This document shows positions 55,601-64,000 of a stretch of DNA of 64,000 bases, piece by piece. The notes below the pieces were generated by a model. That model was given only the letters and a program-made list of their open reading frames with translations. It was not told where the DNA came from and made no database searches. A program made the translations under genes and the position numbers. Source of the stretch: Vreelandella halophila (GTDB lineage: Bacteria > Pseudomonadota > Gammaproteobacteria > Pseudomonadales > Oleiphilaceae); assembly GCF_019903425.1 (NCBI RefSeq), contig NZ_JACHUZ010000012.1, forward strand, positions 62,001-126,000, in the 5' to 3' direction. Each line of letters opens with the position of its first letter. Position 1 is the first letter of the stretch.

Positions 55601-57135
55601 AACTGCTGGCGGAAGTAGTCCGCCACGTGACGGACCCGGCTGGAGAGCACTGCCATGGGCGTATCATCCCCCATGGACCCCACCGCTTCCTGGCCACTCT
55701 CACCGAGTGGCCGTAGTACCTGGTCACGCTCCTCGTAGGAGACCATGAACATCTTCTGATAGACCTTGAGCTCATCCTCTTCCATGAGCTCAAAGGACTG
55801 ACTGCTCTCGTGGAGCAACGTCGATTCCACCCTGAGAGCATTCTCGCGCAGCCACTGTTTGTACGGGCGCGCGTTCCTGAAACGCTCGTTGACATCCTCG
55901 GTCCTCAGCAGCTCACCGGCCGCAGTATCGATGGCCAGCAGCTGCCCGGGACCGATCCGGCCCTTGGCCACCACGGACGCCGGGTCATAGTCCCAGACAC
56001 CGATTTCCGAAGCCACCGTGATCAAACCATCATCGGTCTCCACCCACCGTGAGGGACGCAGGCCGTTACGATCGAGCATGCAGACGGCATAGCGGCCATC
56101 CGCCATGACCATCCCCGCCGGGCCGTCCCAGGGCTCCATATGCATGGAGTTGTATTCGTAGAAGGCGCGCAGGCCGGCGTCCATGCGGTCAACGTTCTGC
56201 CAGGCGGGCGGAACCATCATGCGCAGGGCCCGGAATATATCCATGCCGCCGGCCAGAAGCAGCTCCAGCATGTTGTCCATGGCGGAGGAGTCGGAACCGG
56301 TGCGGTTGACCAGCGGCTGCAGCTCTTCGAGATCCGGCAGGTTGGGGCTGCTGAACTTGGAGCCTCGCGCAACCGCCCAGTTGCGGTTGCCTTCGATGGT
56401 GTTGATCTCGCCATTGTGCGCCAGCAGACGGAAGGGCTGGGCCAGCGGCCACCGGGGCGCGGTATTGGTGGAGAAACGCTGGTGGAAGACACACACGGCC
56501 GTCGCCATGTCCGGATCGCCCAGGTCCGGATAAAAGGTCGGCAGGTCCACCGGCATCATCAGACCCTTGTAGGACAGGGTGCGGTTGGAGAGACTGCAGA
56601 CGTAGAATTCCGGGTCGTCCTCAAGGTCGATCTCGGCACGGCGGCGGCCCACAAACAGCGCCACGCCCAGCCGGTCTGGATCCACGGAGCCCGAGGTCAC
56701 AAAGACCTGCTCAATGCCGGGCAGGGCATCCAGTGCCATCTGCCCCAGGCATTCCGTGTTGGTCGGCACGGTGCGCCAGCCGACGACAGTCAGCCCTTCT
56801 CCGGCCAGCCGCTTCTCAACCACAGACCGCGCCCGGGCGGCGCGCTCCGGATCACGGCTCAGAAAGATCTGACCCACACCATAGTCCGCACCCAGGTCTG
56901 CCCCGAGCTCCTGCTTCGCCACCTTGCGTAGGAAGGCATCCGGGAGGTTGAGCAGCAGACCGCACCCATCCCCTGTCTTGCCGTCGGCGGCGATGCCGCC
57001 ACGGTGGGTCATGCAGGTCAGCGCATCTATGGCCGTATTCAGGAGCCTGTGGCTGGCCTCGCCCTGCTTGTGGGCGATCAGGCCAAACCCGCAGTTGTCC
57101 CTGTATTCACCGGGCTGGTACAAACCTGTCATCAT
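52684..57135 (-). CDS. gltB: Glutamate synthase large subunit
   Basis: The 1483-residue protein has the class II amidotransferase domain with nucleophile C15 ([16 protein letters not shown]), exposed after removal of a 14-residue propeptide. The FMN-binding synthase domain follows, with the [16 protein letters not shown] loop and the Fe-S cysteines in [16 protein letters not shown], and then the C-terminal beta-helix GXGXG domain. It makes two glutamates from glutamine and 2-oxoglutarate. The 173-bp leader contains a promoter and two overlapping hairpins. Confidence 0.98.
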   Translation of the reverse strand: MMTGLYQPGEYRDNCGFGLIAHKQGEASHRLLNTAIDALTCMTHRGGIAADGKTGDGCGLLLNLPDAFLRKVAKQELGADLGADYGVGQIFLSRDPERAARARSVVEKRLAGEGLTVVGWRTVPTNTECLGQMALDALPGIEQVFVTSGSVDPDRLGVALFVGRRRAEIDLEDDPEFYVCSLSNRTLSYKGLMMPVDLPTFYPDLGDPDMATAVCVFHQRFSTNTAPRWPLAQPFRLLAHNGEINTIEGNRNWAVARGSKFSSPNLPDLEELQPLVNRTGSDSSAMDNMLELLLAGGMDIFRALRMMVPPAWQNVDRMDAGLRAFYEYNSMHMEPWDGPAGMVMADGRYAVCMLDRNGLRPSRWVETDDGLITVASEIGVWDYDPASVVAKGRIGPGQLLAIDTAAGELLRTEDVNERFRNARPYKQWLRENALRVESTLLHESSQSFELMEEDELKVYQKMFMVSYEERDQVLRPLGESGQEAVGSMGDDTPMAVLSSRVRHVADYFRQQFAQVTNPAIDPLRESIVMSLETCIGAERNVFEETPEHANRIILSTPVLSPAKFARLEENDRPGFEVQRIRLSYRPELGLKKALEAVREEAAEAVRNGRVLLILSDKGLQKGELPINAMMATGAVHHHLVASGLRSDANLIVETGWARDSHHFAVLFGFGATAVYPYLAYQVLNDLVTSGELMMDPIDAKNNYRRGINKGLMKILSKMGISTIVSYRGAQLFEAVGLSDEVVNLCFTGVTSRIQGATFYDFQQDQEVLSDLAWKPRKPIPPGGFLKYMHGQEYHAYNPDVIRTIQEAVTTGDYGRYQEYAGLVNHRPVATLRDLMVFRKDIQPVSLDEVEPADNLYTRFDTAAMSLGALSPEAHEALAVAMNRLGGRSNSGEGGEDPARYGTEKRSKIKQVASGRFGVTAEYLREADVMQIKVAQGAKPGEGGQLPGGKVNELIARLRFSVPGVTLISPPPHHDIYSIEDLAQLIFDLKQVNPKALVSVKLVSEPGVGTVAAGVAKAYADLITIAGYDGGTAASPLTSIHYAGSPWELGLSEAQQALRANDLRDKVRLQTDGGLKTGLDVVKGAILGAESFGFGTLPMVAVGCKYLRICHLNNCATGVATQDERLRSEHFQGTVDMVMNLFRFIAQETREWMAMLGVRSLEELVGRTDLLELLPGETPRQRNLDLSRILDNGHIPADKPQHCMVEKNTPFDPGEMAERMVADMLPAIQEKRGGTFEYRITNCDRSIAARVAGEIAAVHGSQGMADAPITVNLTGSAGQSFGVWNPGGLHLNLEGDANDYVGKGMTGGSIRIRQPATSRFETQKTAIIGNTCLYGATGGWLFAAGMAGERFGVRNSGTHAVVEGAGDHCCEYMTGGLITILGETGQNFGAGMTGGFAYVLDESRTFVDKYNHELVEIHRISSEHMEPYRNHLRGVIREHVEATGSAWGQHILENLDEYIGAFWLVKPKAASLKGLLESTRARPE

Positions 57136-57170
57136 AGCAGTCTCTCTTGGAGATTTTCTTCTAATACAAA

Positions 57171-57224
57171 GGCTTAAACAATGCCTCGGGGCATCTTTAA
57201 GCCCTCGGTTTTCACAAAAGGGCT
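57171..57224 (-). promoter_or_regulatory. Overlapping hairpins in the gltB leader
   Basis: Two mutually exclusive stems are possible. Hairpin 1 pairs 57200-57205 with 57219-57224 (AGCCCT/AGGGCT). Hairpin 2 pairs GGCTTAAA (57171-57178) with TTTAAGCC (57196-57203) around an inner ATGCC/GGCAT stem; in the RNA it is followed by UUUGUAUU. They share the bases 57200-57203. The layout is that of an attenuator or switch, but this is structure by eye only. Confidence 0.4.
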
Positions 57225-57228
57225 GCGT

Positions 57229-57257
57229 AGTCTACACGCGCGCGAAAATCCCCTCAA
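57229..57257 (-). promoter_or_regulatory. Likely sigma70 promoter of gltB
   Basis: On the minus strand TTGAGG (57257-57252), a 17-nt spacer and TAGACT (57234-57229) give a reasonable sigma70 promoter. Transcription would start near 57222, so the leader RNA is about 87 nt and consists largely of the overlapping hairpins. Confidence 0.55.
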
Positions 57258-57308
57258 ATCGTTGAGTTCTGAAAAAGATAGCAAGGCAGGTTCTTATAGC
57301 TTTTGAGC

Positions 57309-58775
57309 CTAAAGATCTTCGTAGGCCCGCGGCCAGGGATCCATGGCCCGAACCCGTTCCGGCAGAGCGTCAATGGCCTCGCGAGCCGCCGCCCGATCCG
57401 GATAGGTTCCGTGCACCACAATGAACCACGGCTCCCCCTGATGCCGCGTCCGGGTATAGACCGCATCACCCACATCATACTCTTCCATGAATTCTAGGGC
57501 AGTGGATTCGTTGAAACTACCCAGAAGCTGAAGGGTAAAAGCCCCCTCGGCCTGTTCGCGATACCACTGGGCCTCGCGGAAACGGCCGGGGTTCCTGGGA
57601 TTGAACCCGCTCTCGCCGTCTTCTTCCTCCGCTTCAGCCACAGCTTCGGCATTGCCCGACCCCGCATCAGGTTCCGGCTTCGGCTCAGATGCTGTCTCAG
57701 GGGCGGTTTCCCGGACCGGGAGCGTAATGGGGGACACATCCAGAAGTGGGCCTTCATCACGCCTTATTCGACCCTCCTTAACCCCTTCCGGCTGACCGGC
57801 CTGTTCCGTTTCCGCTATGACCTCGCGGGCGCGCTTGACTTCATCAAACTCCGCTTCCGTGGCCATCTCCGCGTCTGTCACGGGCTCCTTCGTGCCTTCC
57901 CCGCTACCGCCATACTGCAGCGATACCAGAATAACGCTGACACCGAGCGCCAGAAGCGCCAGACCAGCCCACAGGCGCCACGGGAACCGGCGAGGCCCGG
58001 CGACCGGCGACCGTTTCTTCGCGGCATGGCGGTGCTCGCGCTCCAGAGCCGAGCGGCCACTGAGAATTCCCGGCGCAATCTCCCGGATGGTGCGGAGGTT
58101 CCCCCCGCTCTGCTGCTGGATCCGGCGGACCACGCTTTCGGTGAGAAGCGGTGTGGCGTCCTCCCCCACATGATCGTAACTGGCATGAATGAAGTGACGG
58201 ACATCCTCTTCCTGCAAAGGCGGCAGAACAGCTTCATGGACTATGGCGCTACGGGCCGGATCGGTCAGGGGCCTGCGCCGGGTCAGCTCCTCCGTTCCCG
58301 CGAGCACGGGGACAGCGGCCTGCCCTGTATCACTGGCGGCAAAGCCATCCACCAGAGCCTCGAGGACGTCGTCGCCCAGAACATCCGCATCATCCAGCAC
58401 CAGGACCCAGCGCCGATCCCGCTCCGCCTGCCCAACGCTCCACTGGAAGAAGGCCCGGGCCGCCTCAGTCGGAGCCATTCCCACCAGCGCCTGGCCACTG
58501 AGGCGCGAGAGCATGCCAGGCAGCGAGGAGGCATCCGAGAGGCTTTCGGCGCGCAATCGCTGGACGGAAAGGCGGTAGGCGGCATTGCGGGCAAGCTCGG
58601 CCAGAAGACGACTTTTGCCGGCACCCGGCTCGCCGGTAACAGCCAGGACCATATCCCCGAACGCAACCAGATGCCCCAAAGTATCCAGCTGGTGCTGACG
58701 CTGCGCCCCGGTGAAGAAGAAGCCCGGGCTTTCGGCGAAGGGGTCCGCCGTGCCCTGCCCCGCCTGCTCACTCAT
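57309..58775 (-). CDS. damX: DamX-like AAA ATPase with SPOR domain
   Basis: The 488-residue protein has a cytoplasmic ExeA/DamX-type ATPase domain (Walker A TGEPGAGKSRLL, about residues 47-58; Walker B WVLVLDDADVL), a membrane helix (about 268-288, WAGLALLALGVSVILVSL), an acidic Pro/Glu linker and a C-terminal SPOR domain (FTLQLLGSFNESTALEFME, about 412-430) that binds denuded peptidoglycan at the division site. E. coli DamX lacks the full ATPase; this fused form is usual in Pseudomonas relatives. It lies 3 bp after aroB. Confidence 0.92.
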   Translation of the reverse strand: MSEQAGQGTADPFAESPGFFFTGAQRQHQLDTLGHLVAFGDMVLAVTGEPGAGKSRLLAELARNAAYRLSVQRLRAESLSDASSLPGMLSRLSGQALVGMAPTEAARAFFQWSVGQAERDRRWVLVLDDADVLGDDVLEALVDGFAASDTGQAAVPVLAGTEELTRRRPLTDPARSAIVHEAVLPPLQEEDVRHFIHASYDHVGEDATPLLTESVVRRIQQQSGGNLRTIREIAPGILSGRSALEREHRHAAKKRSPVAGPRRFPWRLWAGLALLALGVSVILVSLQYGGSGEGTKEPVTDAEMATEAEFDEVKRAREVIAETEQAGQPEGVKEGRIRRDEGPLLDVSPITLPVRETAPETASEPKPEPDAGSGNAEAVAEAEEEDGESGFNPRNPGRFREAQWYREQAEGAFTLQLLGSFNESTALEFMEEYDVGDAVYTRTRHQGEPWFIVVHGTYPDRAAAREAIDALPERVRAMDPWPRAYEDL

Positions 58776-58778
58776 GGT

Positions 58779-59876
58779 TCAGTCCAGTGGATGACAGAAG
58801 TGGTTGAGCGTGGCCTCGAAGGCTTCGGGATCGAAGTCCTCGGTCACGAAGGCATCACCAAGCGCCCGCAGAAGGACCAGCCTTACCCGGCCACTGATGT
58901 TCTTCTTGTCCACCTGCATCAGGGCCCTGAAGTGCACCGGCGACATGCCCTCCGGCGGGTTCACGGGCAGACGCGCCCGGATCAGGAGCTGACGCACGCG
59001 CACCGAGTCATTGTAGTTCAAATACCCCAGGCGCTCGGAAAGGTCCGTGGCCATCATCATACCGGCGGCCACTGCCTCCCCGTGCAGCCAGTCACTGTAA
59101 CCGGTGTGGGTCTCAATGGCATGACCGAAGGTATGCCCGAGGTTGAGCAGGGCCCGCACACCGGCTTCCCGCTCATCCTCGGCCACAATGGCGGCCTTGC
59201 ACTCACAGGAGCGGCGGATGACTTCCTTGAGGGGCTCGGGCTGCATGGCCATCAGGTGGTCCATGTGCTCCTCAAGCCAGGAAAGGAAGTGCTCATCCCG
59301 TATGAGCCCGTACTTGATGACCTCGGCCATTCCGGCCGCCATCTCGGTGGGCGGCAGCGACCCCAGGGTGAGGGGATCGGCCACCACAATGCGGGGCTGA
59401 TGGAAGGCTCCGATCATGTTCTTGCCCTGGGGATGGTTGATGCCGGTCTTGCCTCCAACGGAAGCATCCACCTGAGCCAGCAGCGTGGTCGGGATCTGGA
59501 TGAAGTCCACACCGCGCTGCCAGGTGGCGGCCGCAAAGCCGGTGATGTCACCAATCACGCCACCGCCGAGCGCCACCAGAGTGGTCCGGCGTGTGTGCTG
59601 TTTATCGATCAGCACATCAAAGATGCGGTTGAGCGTCTCCCAGGTCTTGTAGCGCTCGCCATCGGGCAGGACCACCTCATCCACCCGGCATCCCGGGAAA
59701 CTGGCGCGGGCCTGCTCCAGATAGAGCGGTGCAACCGTCTCATTCGAGACGAGCAGGACCTGCTCGCCCTCAACCCAGGGACTGAGATCCATGCGTCCGA
59801 GGCTGCCTTCCTCAATCACAATGGGGTAGCGGCGCTCCCCCAGCTCAACGTTCAGATGATCCTGCTTCGGTTGCAT
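58779..59876 (-). CDS. aroB: 3-Dehydroquinate synthase
   Basis: The 365-residue enzyme starts at the ATG at 59876, 8 nt after GGAAGG; an ATG 6 nt earlier is too close to that site. Motifs are DGERYKTWETLNRIFDVLI, the nucleotide-binding ALGGGVIGDITGFAA and the zinc ligands in GMAEVIKYGLIRD (Glu) and NLGHTFGHAIET (His). It converts DAHP to 3-dehydroquinate in the shikimate pathway. It overlaps aroK by 32 nt. Confidence 0.97.
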   Translation of the reverse strand: MQPKQDHLNVELGERRYPIVIEEGSLGRMDLSPWVEGEQVLLVSNETVAPLYLEQARASFPGCRVDEVVLPDGERYKTWETLNRIFDVLIDKQHTRRTTLVALGGGVIGDITGFAAATWQRGVDFIQIPTTLLAQVDASVGGKTGINHPQGKNMIGAFHQPRIVVADPLTLGSLPPTEMAAGMAEVIKYGLIRDEHFLSWLEEHMDHLMAMQPEPLKEVIRRSCECKAAIVAEDEREAGVRALLNLGHTFGHAIETHTGYSDWLHGEAVAAGMMMATDLSERLGYLNYNDSVRVRQLLIRARLPVNPPEGMSPVHFRALMQVDKKNISGRVRLVLLRALGDAFVTEDFDPEAFEATLNHFCHPLD

Positions 59877-60402
59877 GCGCATGTCCTTCCGATTCTTCGA
59901 GAACCCGCGAGAGGTGGCGTACCAGGTGGCGTGGACCGCGCTGGCTGCTTTCAACGGTCAGGTCCGCAATTTCCTGATAGAGCGGATCCCGTTCCTCAAA
60001 CAGCCGCTCCAGCACTCCTTGCGGGTCAGGGTTCTGCAGCAGTGGCCGGTTGCGGTCCATACGCGTGCGCTCGTACTGAAGATCCGGCGTCACACGCAGA
60101 TAGATCACGTAACCATCCGTCATACGCTGCCGGTTCTCCGGCCGCAGCACGGCACCGCCACCTGTTGCCAGCACAATACCAGATTCATGGAGAAGCTCAT
60201 CAATCACCCGGCTTTCCCGGTCCCGGAACCCGGATTCCCCTTCCACATCAAAGATCCAGGGGATATCCGCGCCGGTACGCGCCTCCAGTTCCCGGTCGGT
60301 ATCAAGGAAACGGTAGCCGAGTACGCGGGCGAGCTGACGGCCCACGGTGCTCTTGCCCGCCCCCATGGGCCCAACGAGGATGATTCTTTCCGGCAGCGCC
60401 AT
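59845..60402 (-). CDS. aroK: Shikimate kinase I
   Basis: The 185-residue kinase has the P-loop VGPMGAGKSTVGRQLA (residues 10-25), the shikimate-binding DTDRELEARTGADIPWIFDVEGESGFRDRE and the GGGAVLRPENR motif. It phosphorylates shikimate. I use the ATG at 60402 by homology (MALPERIILVG); a GTG at 60420 has a better ribosome site (GGAG, 5 nt) and would add six residues. Confidence 0.96.
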   Translation of the reverse strand: MALPERIILVGPMGAGKSTVGRQLARVLGYRFLDTDRELEARTGADIPWIFDVEGESGFRDRESRVIDELLHESGIVLATGGGAVLRPENRQRMTDGYVIYLRVTPDLQYERTRMDRNRPLLQNPDPQGVLERLFEERDPLYQEIADLTVESSQRGPRHLVRHLSRVLEESEGHAHATEAGSSER

Positions 60403-60457
60403 AGCAGAGGATCCGAGCACCCGCTCTCCAGTTCAGTGCCCGAGACTACCACAAAAG

Positions 60458-60481
60458 AAAAGCCACCCGCAGGTGGCTTTT
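60458..60481 (-). terminator. Terminator between pilQ and aroK
   Basis: AAAAGCCACC and GGTGGCTTTT form a 10-bp stem with a 4-nt loop. On the minus strand it is followed by CTTTT, so it can end pilNOPQ transcripts 26 bp after the pilQ stop. The aroK-aroB-damX group would then need its own promoter in the short gap or depend on read-through. Confidence 0.85.
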
Positions 60482-60506
60482 CCGTGATCCCGAAGTGTTT
60501 CTCCGA

Positions 60507-62597
60507 TCAGTCGAGCACGTTGCTTTCCATGATCTGCGGTGTCACGAAGATCAGGAGCTCACTGCGCTCGTCAATCTCCTCAGTCTGACGGAACAGTGCC
60601 CCGAGATATGGGATATCCCCGAGGAACGGAGTCTTCAGGATATTCGTCGCAACCTCGGATTGGAAAATACCGCCAAGAACCACAGTTTCGCCGTCACCGA
60701 CCAGAACCTGTGTCTGCACCGAATTGGTGTCGATACTAGGGACCCCCGCAGTGACCTGCCCACGGGAGTCCTGATTCACCTCCAGATCCATGATGATGTT
60801 GTCATCAGGTGTGATCTGCGGCGTCACGTTCAGCGACAACGCAGCCTCCTTAAAGGAGACGTTAGTGGCCCCGGACGAAGTGGCCTCCTGGTACGGAATC
60901 TCCTCACCCGATTTGATACTGGCTTCCTGTCGATCAGCTGTTACCACCTTGGGCTGGGACACAATCTCGGCCTGGCCATCGGACTCGAGGGCGCTGAGCT
61001 CAAGATCCAGCAGGAAACCATCACGAGTGAAACCAATAGCAGCAGTGCTCGTGTTGCTACTGGTGATGCCAAAATCAATATTCATGTCAGACGGGAAGTC
61101 AGCGATACTACCGGTATCGCCACCGAGGCTGCCACGCCCACCTCCAACGGCATACTCACCATCTCCTGCTTCACCACTACCGCTGACACCCCAGGCAACC
61201 CCGAGCTCGCTCGACACATCGGTATTCGCCCGGACAATCCGCGCCTCAATCAGGACCTGACGCACCGGACGGTCCCAGGTCTCTACCAGATTGCGGATCT
61301 CCTTCAGCTTGGGGGCGGTCTCACGCACACTGATGGTATTGGTCCGGTCATCCGAGGATATGAACCCTCGGTCCGAGATCAGCTCATCATCTTCACGCAG
61401 CAGGGAGACGATGTCTCCGGCCTTGGCGTAATTCACCTGGATGGTCTCCAGGCGCACAGGCCGCAGCTCTTCCATCTGCCGCTCGGTTTCGAGCTCCTGG
61501 CGCTCGTACTCCGCAATCTCCTGGGCCGGAGCGACCAACAGGACGTTCCCCATACGGCGCTTATCGAGCCCCTTGGTCTGGAGAATAATGTCCAGCGCCT
61601 GATCCCAGGGCACATTCTCGAGCCGCAGCGTGATCGAGCCCGTTACCGTGTCCGAGGCCACCAGGTTGAGCCCGGTGAAGTCAGCGATCAGTTGCAGCAC
61701 GGAGCGGACCTCAATGTCCTGGAAGTTCAGGGACAGTTTCTCGCCATCGTAGGGGAAGCGCTCTTCCTGGCGCTGCTCGGCCTCGTCTTCGGTCAGCTTT
61801 TCCACGCTGAGCGTAAACCGGTCGTCCGTCTGATAGGCCGCGTAGTCATAGGTGCCGGAAGCGCTCACCTCCACCAGTGTGCGCCCGTCCTCGGTAAAGG
61901 TATCAATACGTTCTACAGGCGTTCCGAAATCGGTCACATCAAGACGGCGGCGGAGCCGATCCGGAAGATCCACACGCCCGAGGTCCAGCCGGATCTTCCC
62001 GGCCTGCTCGTCCATGTCCACGGAGACCCGGGAGCTGGAGAGATCCAACACCACCTCGCCCCTGTCGTCCGAGGTGCGATTGAAGTCCACGCCTTCCAGA
62101 GCGGCATCAGAAGCCGGCGCCATCGGGGCGCCCGCCACCGCCTGGGTGCCGCTGTCTCCGGTCCCGCCGGAGCCACTGTCACCACCCGAGTCGCCGGATG
62201 TTCCCGTGCTCTGGCCTGCTTCCGCGCCCACCGTCACAACCATCCGGTTACCATCACGCCGAACGTCATGGGGTACCAGACGTGTGAGGTTGAGAACCAG
62301 CCTGGTTCGATCCTCGGCCTCAACCACCGTCATGCTCTGAGCATTACCATCGCCGAGATCGTGATAGCGCTGCTCGAGGTCACTGCTGACATCGGCCAGA
62401 TCCAGCGTGATGCGCGCCGGATCCTGGATGGTGTAGCCGGAGGCTTCCGGAGGCTCCCCGTCAAAGCCCAGAACGATCTCGGTTCGATCGCCTGACAGCG
62501 AGGAAAAGTCGACATTTTCCAGTGTCAGAGCCCCGGCTCCCGCGGACGTGAGCGCCAGCGCACCAATCACCAGCAGTTTCTCGATTTGTTTAAGCAT
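60507..62597 (-). CDS. pilQ: Type IV pilus secretin PilQ
   Basis: The product is about 696 residues from the ATG at 62597 (GAGG 6 nt upstream), which gives a normal signal peptide; an ATG 45 nt earlier (62642) is possible. Two AMIN-type domains (about 25-130 and 170-270) bind peptidoglycan, followed by the STN/N0 and N1 secretin domains (LNFQDIEVRSVLQLIADFTGLNLV) and the secretin pore (VGDGETVVLGGIFQ and the closing LIFVTPQIM). It forms the outer-membrane channel for type IV pili. Confidence 0.97.
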   Translation of the reverse strand: MLKQIEKLLVIGALALTSAGAGALTLENVDFSSLSGDRTEIVLGFDGEPPEASGYTIQDPARITLDLADVSSDLEQRYHDLGDGNAQSMTVVEAEDRTRLVLNLTRLVPHDVRRDGNRMVVTVGAEAGQSTGTSGDSGGDSGSGGTGDSGTQAVAGAPMAPASDAALEGVDFNRTSDDRGEVVLDLSSSRVSVDMDEQAGKIRLDLGRVDLPDRLRRRLDVTDFGTPVERIDTFTEDGRTLVEVSASGTYDYAAYQTDDRFTLSVEKLTEDEAEQRQEERFPYDGEKLSLNFQDIEVRSVLQLIADFTGLNLVASDTVTGSITLRLENVPWDQALDIILQTKGLDKRRMGNVLLVAPAQEIAEYERQELETERQMEELRPVRLETIQVNYAKAGDIVSLLREDDELISDRGFISSDDRTNTISVRETAPKLKEIRNLVETWDRPVRQVLIEARIVRANTDVSSELGVAWGVSGSGEAGDGEYAVGGGRGSLGGDTGSIADFPSDMNIDFGITSSNTSTAAIGFTRDGFLLDLELSALESDGQAEIVSQPKVVTADRQEASIKSGEEIPYQEATSSGATNVSFKEAALSLNVTPQITPDDNIIMDLEVNQDSRGQVTAGVPSIDTNSVQTQVLVGDGETVVLGGIFQSEVATNILKTPFLGDIPYLGALFRQTEEIDERSELLIFVTPQIMESNVLD

Positions 62598-62656
62598 TGC
62601 GTGCCTCAGGCGGTTTTTCTGATTCCGTGTTGTGATCTGCATGACAGCACCCCGGC

Positions 62657-63211
62657 TCACTCTTGTTCCAGCGACAGGGTCCGGGGCCGCTTGACCCAAC
62701 CGCCGCTGCCATCGCCGACAATTTCACGCAGCTGGATACCTGTTTCGGTTACCCGTTCCACGCGTCCATGGTTCTGCCCCATATAGTCACCCACAGTGAC
62801 CCGGTGTATGCCCCCCTCAGGGTCCTGGACCAGAGCGTAGAGCCGCCCTTCCTCGGTCCGCTGCAGAGAGCCCACCATTGCCAGATCACTCATTTCGAAC
62901 CGCTCCAGCGGCTCGGTCGGCCGGTTTTCATCCGGCTTGATCTCGGACTCCGGCTCACCTTCGTCATCCTCCTGGCTCTCCAGCACCACTTCAGCCGGTG
63001 GCTCAAAGGGCGACCGGCGATCGGATGCTGCATAGGTGAATGCCTCATAGGCCTTGAACTCCGGCAGCGGTTCGATCTTCCCCTGGGGGTCGTTACGGGC
63101 TTCCTTCATGAACTGGTCCAGATCCTTATAGCCCTGACCCTGCGAGCAAGCCACAAGCACCACGCTCAGGCCCACTGTCACCAGATATCGGGCGACTGTG
63201 GATACTCTCAT
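62657..63211 (-). CDS. pilP: Type IV pilus lipoprotein PilP
   Basis: The 184-residue lipoprotein has a lipobox ending at C22 (VVLVACSQ), a linker beginning LDQFMKEARNDPQGKIEPLPEFK, which binds PilN/PilO, the DRRSPFEPP motif and a C-terminal beta-sandwich (AMVGSLQRTEEGRLYALVQDPEGGIHRV) that contacts PilQ. It overlaps pilO by 4 nt. Confidence 0.96.
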   Translation of the reverse strand: MRVSTVARYLVTVGLSVVLVACSQGQGYKDLDQFMKEARNDPQGKIEPLPEFKAYEAFTYAASDRRSPFEPPAEVVLESQEDDEGEPESEIKPDENRPTEPLERFEMSDLAMVGSLQRTEEGRLYALVQDPEGGIHRVTVGDYMGQNHGRVERVTETGIQLREIVGDGSGGWVKRPRTLSLEQE

Positions 63212-63822
63212 TGCTCGCCTCCTGCCCGGTACCGGTATGTCTTGGCGACCATCTGCATGCGCAGCTCGTCGTTGCCGTCCGAGCGGCTGATCGAGAAGTC
63301 ATGCAGGGTCACGATCCGCGGAAGTCCGGCGACACTGCTCACGAATGTTGCCAGTTCGTGATAGGTCCCCCGCACCCGGATGTTGATCGGCAGCTCCACA
63401 TAGAAGTCCTGCTGGACCTCGCTCTGAAGAGCAAACTCCTGCAGATCCAGCCCGCTGCCCAGTGCCGTGTTCGTGATGTCCTCCAGAAGTCCCGGCACCT
63501 CGGTATCGCTGGGAAGCTGGCGCACCAGGGCACCGAAGGTTTCCTCCATTTCCACCATCTGCTGGCGGTAGCGGTCCAGGTTAGCGACACGATGAGCCTT
63601 GCGCTCGTATTCCTGGCGCAGTTCCTGCTCCTGCTCGGCGGCGCGCTCTACTTCGGTATACAGGTCCTTCACAAAGAACCAGTAGCCGCCCCCGAGAACG
63701 AGGCCGAAAACCAAGAGCAGGAACACAACCTTGACCGGCATCGGCCAGACGCCGGCATTGTTGAAGTCCAGCTCGCTGACATCAAAATTCTTTATGTTGT
63801 CGAACGTTTCCTGCCAGTTCAC
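63208..63822 (-). CDS. pilO: Type IV pilus inner-membrane protein PilO
   Basis: The 204-residue protein has a short cytoplasmic start, a membrane helix (about 27-49, PVKVVFLLLVFGLVLGGGYWFF), a coiled coil (about 55-95) and a ferredoxin-like periplasmic domain with the family motif LPSDTEVPGLLEDITNTALGSGL. It pairs with PilN in the alignment complex. Its start overlaps the pilN stop by 4 nt. Confidence 0.96.
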   Translation of the reverse strand: MNWQETFDNIKNFDVSELDFNNAGVWPMPVKVVFLLLVFGLVLGGGYWFFVKDLYTEVERAAEQEQELRQEYERKAHRVANLDRYRQQMVEMEETFGALVRQLPSDTEVPGLLEDITNTALGSGLDLQEFALQSEVQQDFYVELPINIRVRGTYHELATFVSSVAGLPRIVTLHDFSISRSDGNDELRMQMVAKTYRYRAGGEQ

Positions 63823-64000
63823 TGTTCCTGCTCCGATTCCGCTTCGTCTTCATCCGGAACCACCTGCTGAACGCTCAGGTTGAACCGACTGTAACCGGAC
63901 CGCTGTTCATCCGCGGCGGAGACATTCGTCAGGTTGGGCTCGGCAAACCAGTCCGAGCGCTCAAAGTTGCGCATAAGGTTCGAGATCCGGCTGTTGGACT
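63819..64000 (-). CDS. pilN: Type IV pilus protein PilN, C-terminal part
   Basis: Only the last 60 codons lie in the window. They read ISNLMRNFERSDWFAEPNLT and end in an acidic tail with FNLSVQQVVPDEDE. This is the usual PilN ending (LMRNLxxSxWFxxPxL). The gene continues beyond the right edge; by synteny pilM should follow. Confidence 0.93.
   Translation of the reverse strand, partial: SNSRISNLMRNFERSDWFAEPNLTNVSAADEQRSGYSRFNLSVQQVVPDEDEAESEQEQ

Noticed and set aside
63819-64000. Truncated pilN
   Set aside because: The frame runs off the window edge without a break, so it is a boundary effect and not a broken gene.

Overview
This 64 kb window is chromosomal DNA from a GC-rich gammaproteobacterium, probably a marine or moderately halophilic one related to Marinobacter or Pseudomonas. 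The pointers are the conserved run pilNOPQ-aroK-aroB-damX-gltB-gltD-hemE known from Pseudomonas-type genomes, a full Mrp Na+/H+ antiporter, very acidic exported proteins, and Pseudomonas-like REP hairpins. No tRNA, rRNA, CRISPR array, transposase or prophage gene was seen. The assignment to a clade is inference.

Layout. 1-15.1 kb is an uptake region. It holds a beta-helix-type lipoprotein, a TonB-dependent receptor, a TonB2-type energising operon (DUF3450, TtpC-like long ExbB, ExbB, ExbD, TonB, TPR protein), a Hen1-like RNA methyltransferase, a VIT1/CCC1 metal transporter, an exported inorganic pyrophosphatase and a second TonB-dependent receptor. Five start regions here carry Pho-box-like 18-mers. 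Four of the five have a plausible -10 hexamer exactly 10 nt downstream, so I read the region as a likely PhoB (phosphate starvation) regulon. 15.2-18.2 kb is a copper module: a CueR-like regulator, a MerR-type operator and CopA. 18.19-18.49 kb holds two copies of a striking hairpin element with 30-bp arms of different sequence and a 54-nt loop that is almost identical in both.

18.5-22 kb has a crotonase, a large unrecognised protein with a possible Cys-His-Asn triad, and a DUF4112 protein. 22-27.8 kb is mrpA(B)CDEFG. 27.8-32.6 kb has a sigma54 two-component system, two exported DUF4168 paralogues each behind a sigma54-type promoter, and a DUF481 outer-membrane protein. 32.7-48.7 kb is mixed housekeeping and accessory DNA: an SDR, three-gene acyl-CoA metabolism with a GlxA-type regulator, a candidate small RNA, an HDOD-GAF protein, a possibly frameshifted outer-membrane protein, YdbS/YdbT-like PH-domain proteins, a 632-residue membrane protein of unknown role, a saccharopine-dehydrogenase-like protein, a lipoprotein hydrolase, an Omp85-family protein and a crotonase. 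48.7-64 kb is core: radA, hemE, gltD, gltB, damX, aroB, aroK, and pilQ, pilP, pilO and the end of pilN.

The strongest leads for a second look are the covarying hairpin elements, the putative Pho-controlled TonB locus, the sigma54/DUF4168 circuit, the intergenic small RNA near 37.7 kb and the Cys-His-Asn protein. All motif work was done by eye on the sequence; no database or folding program was run.
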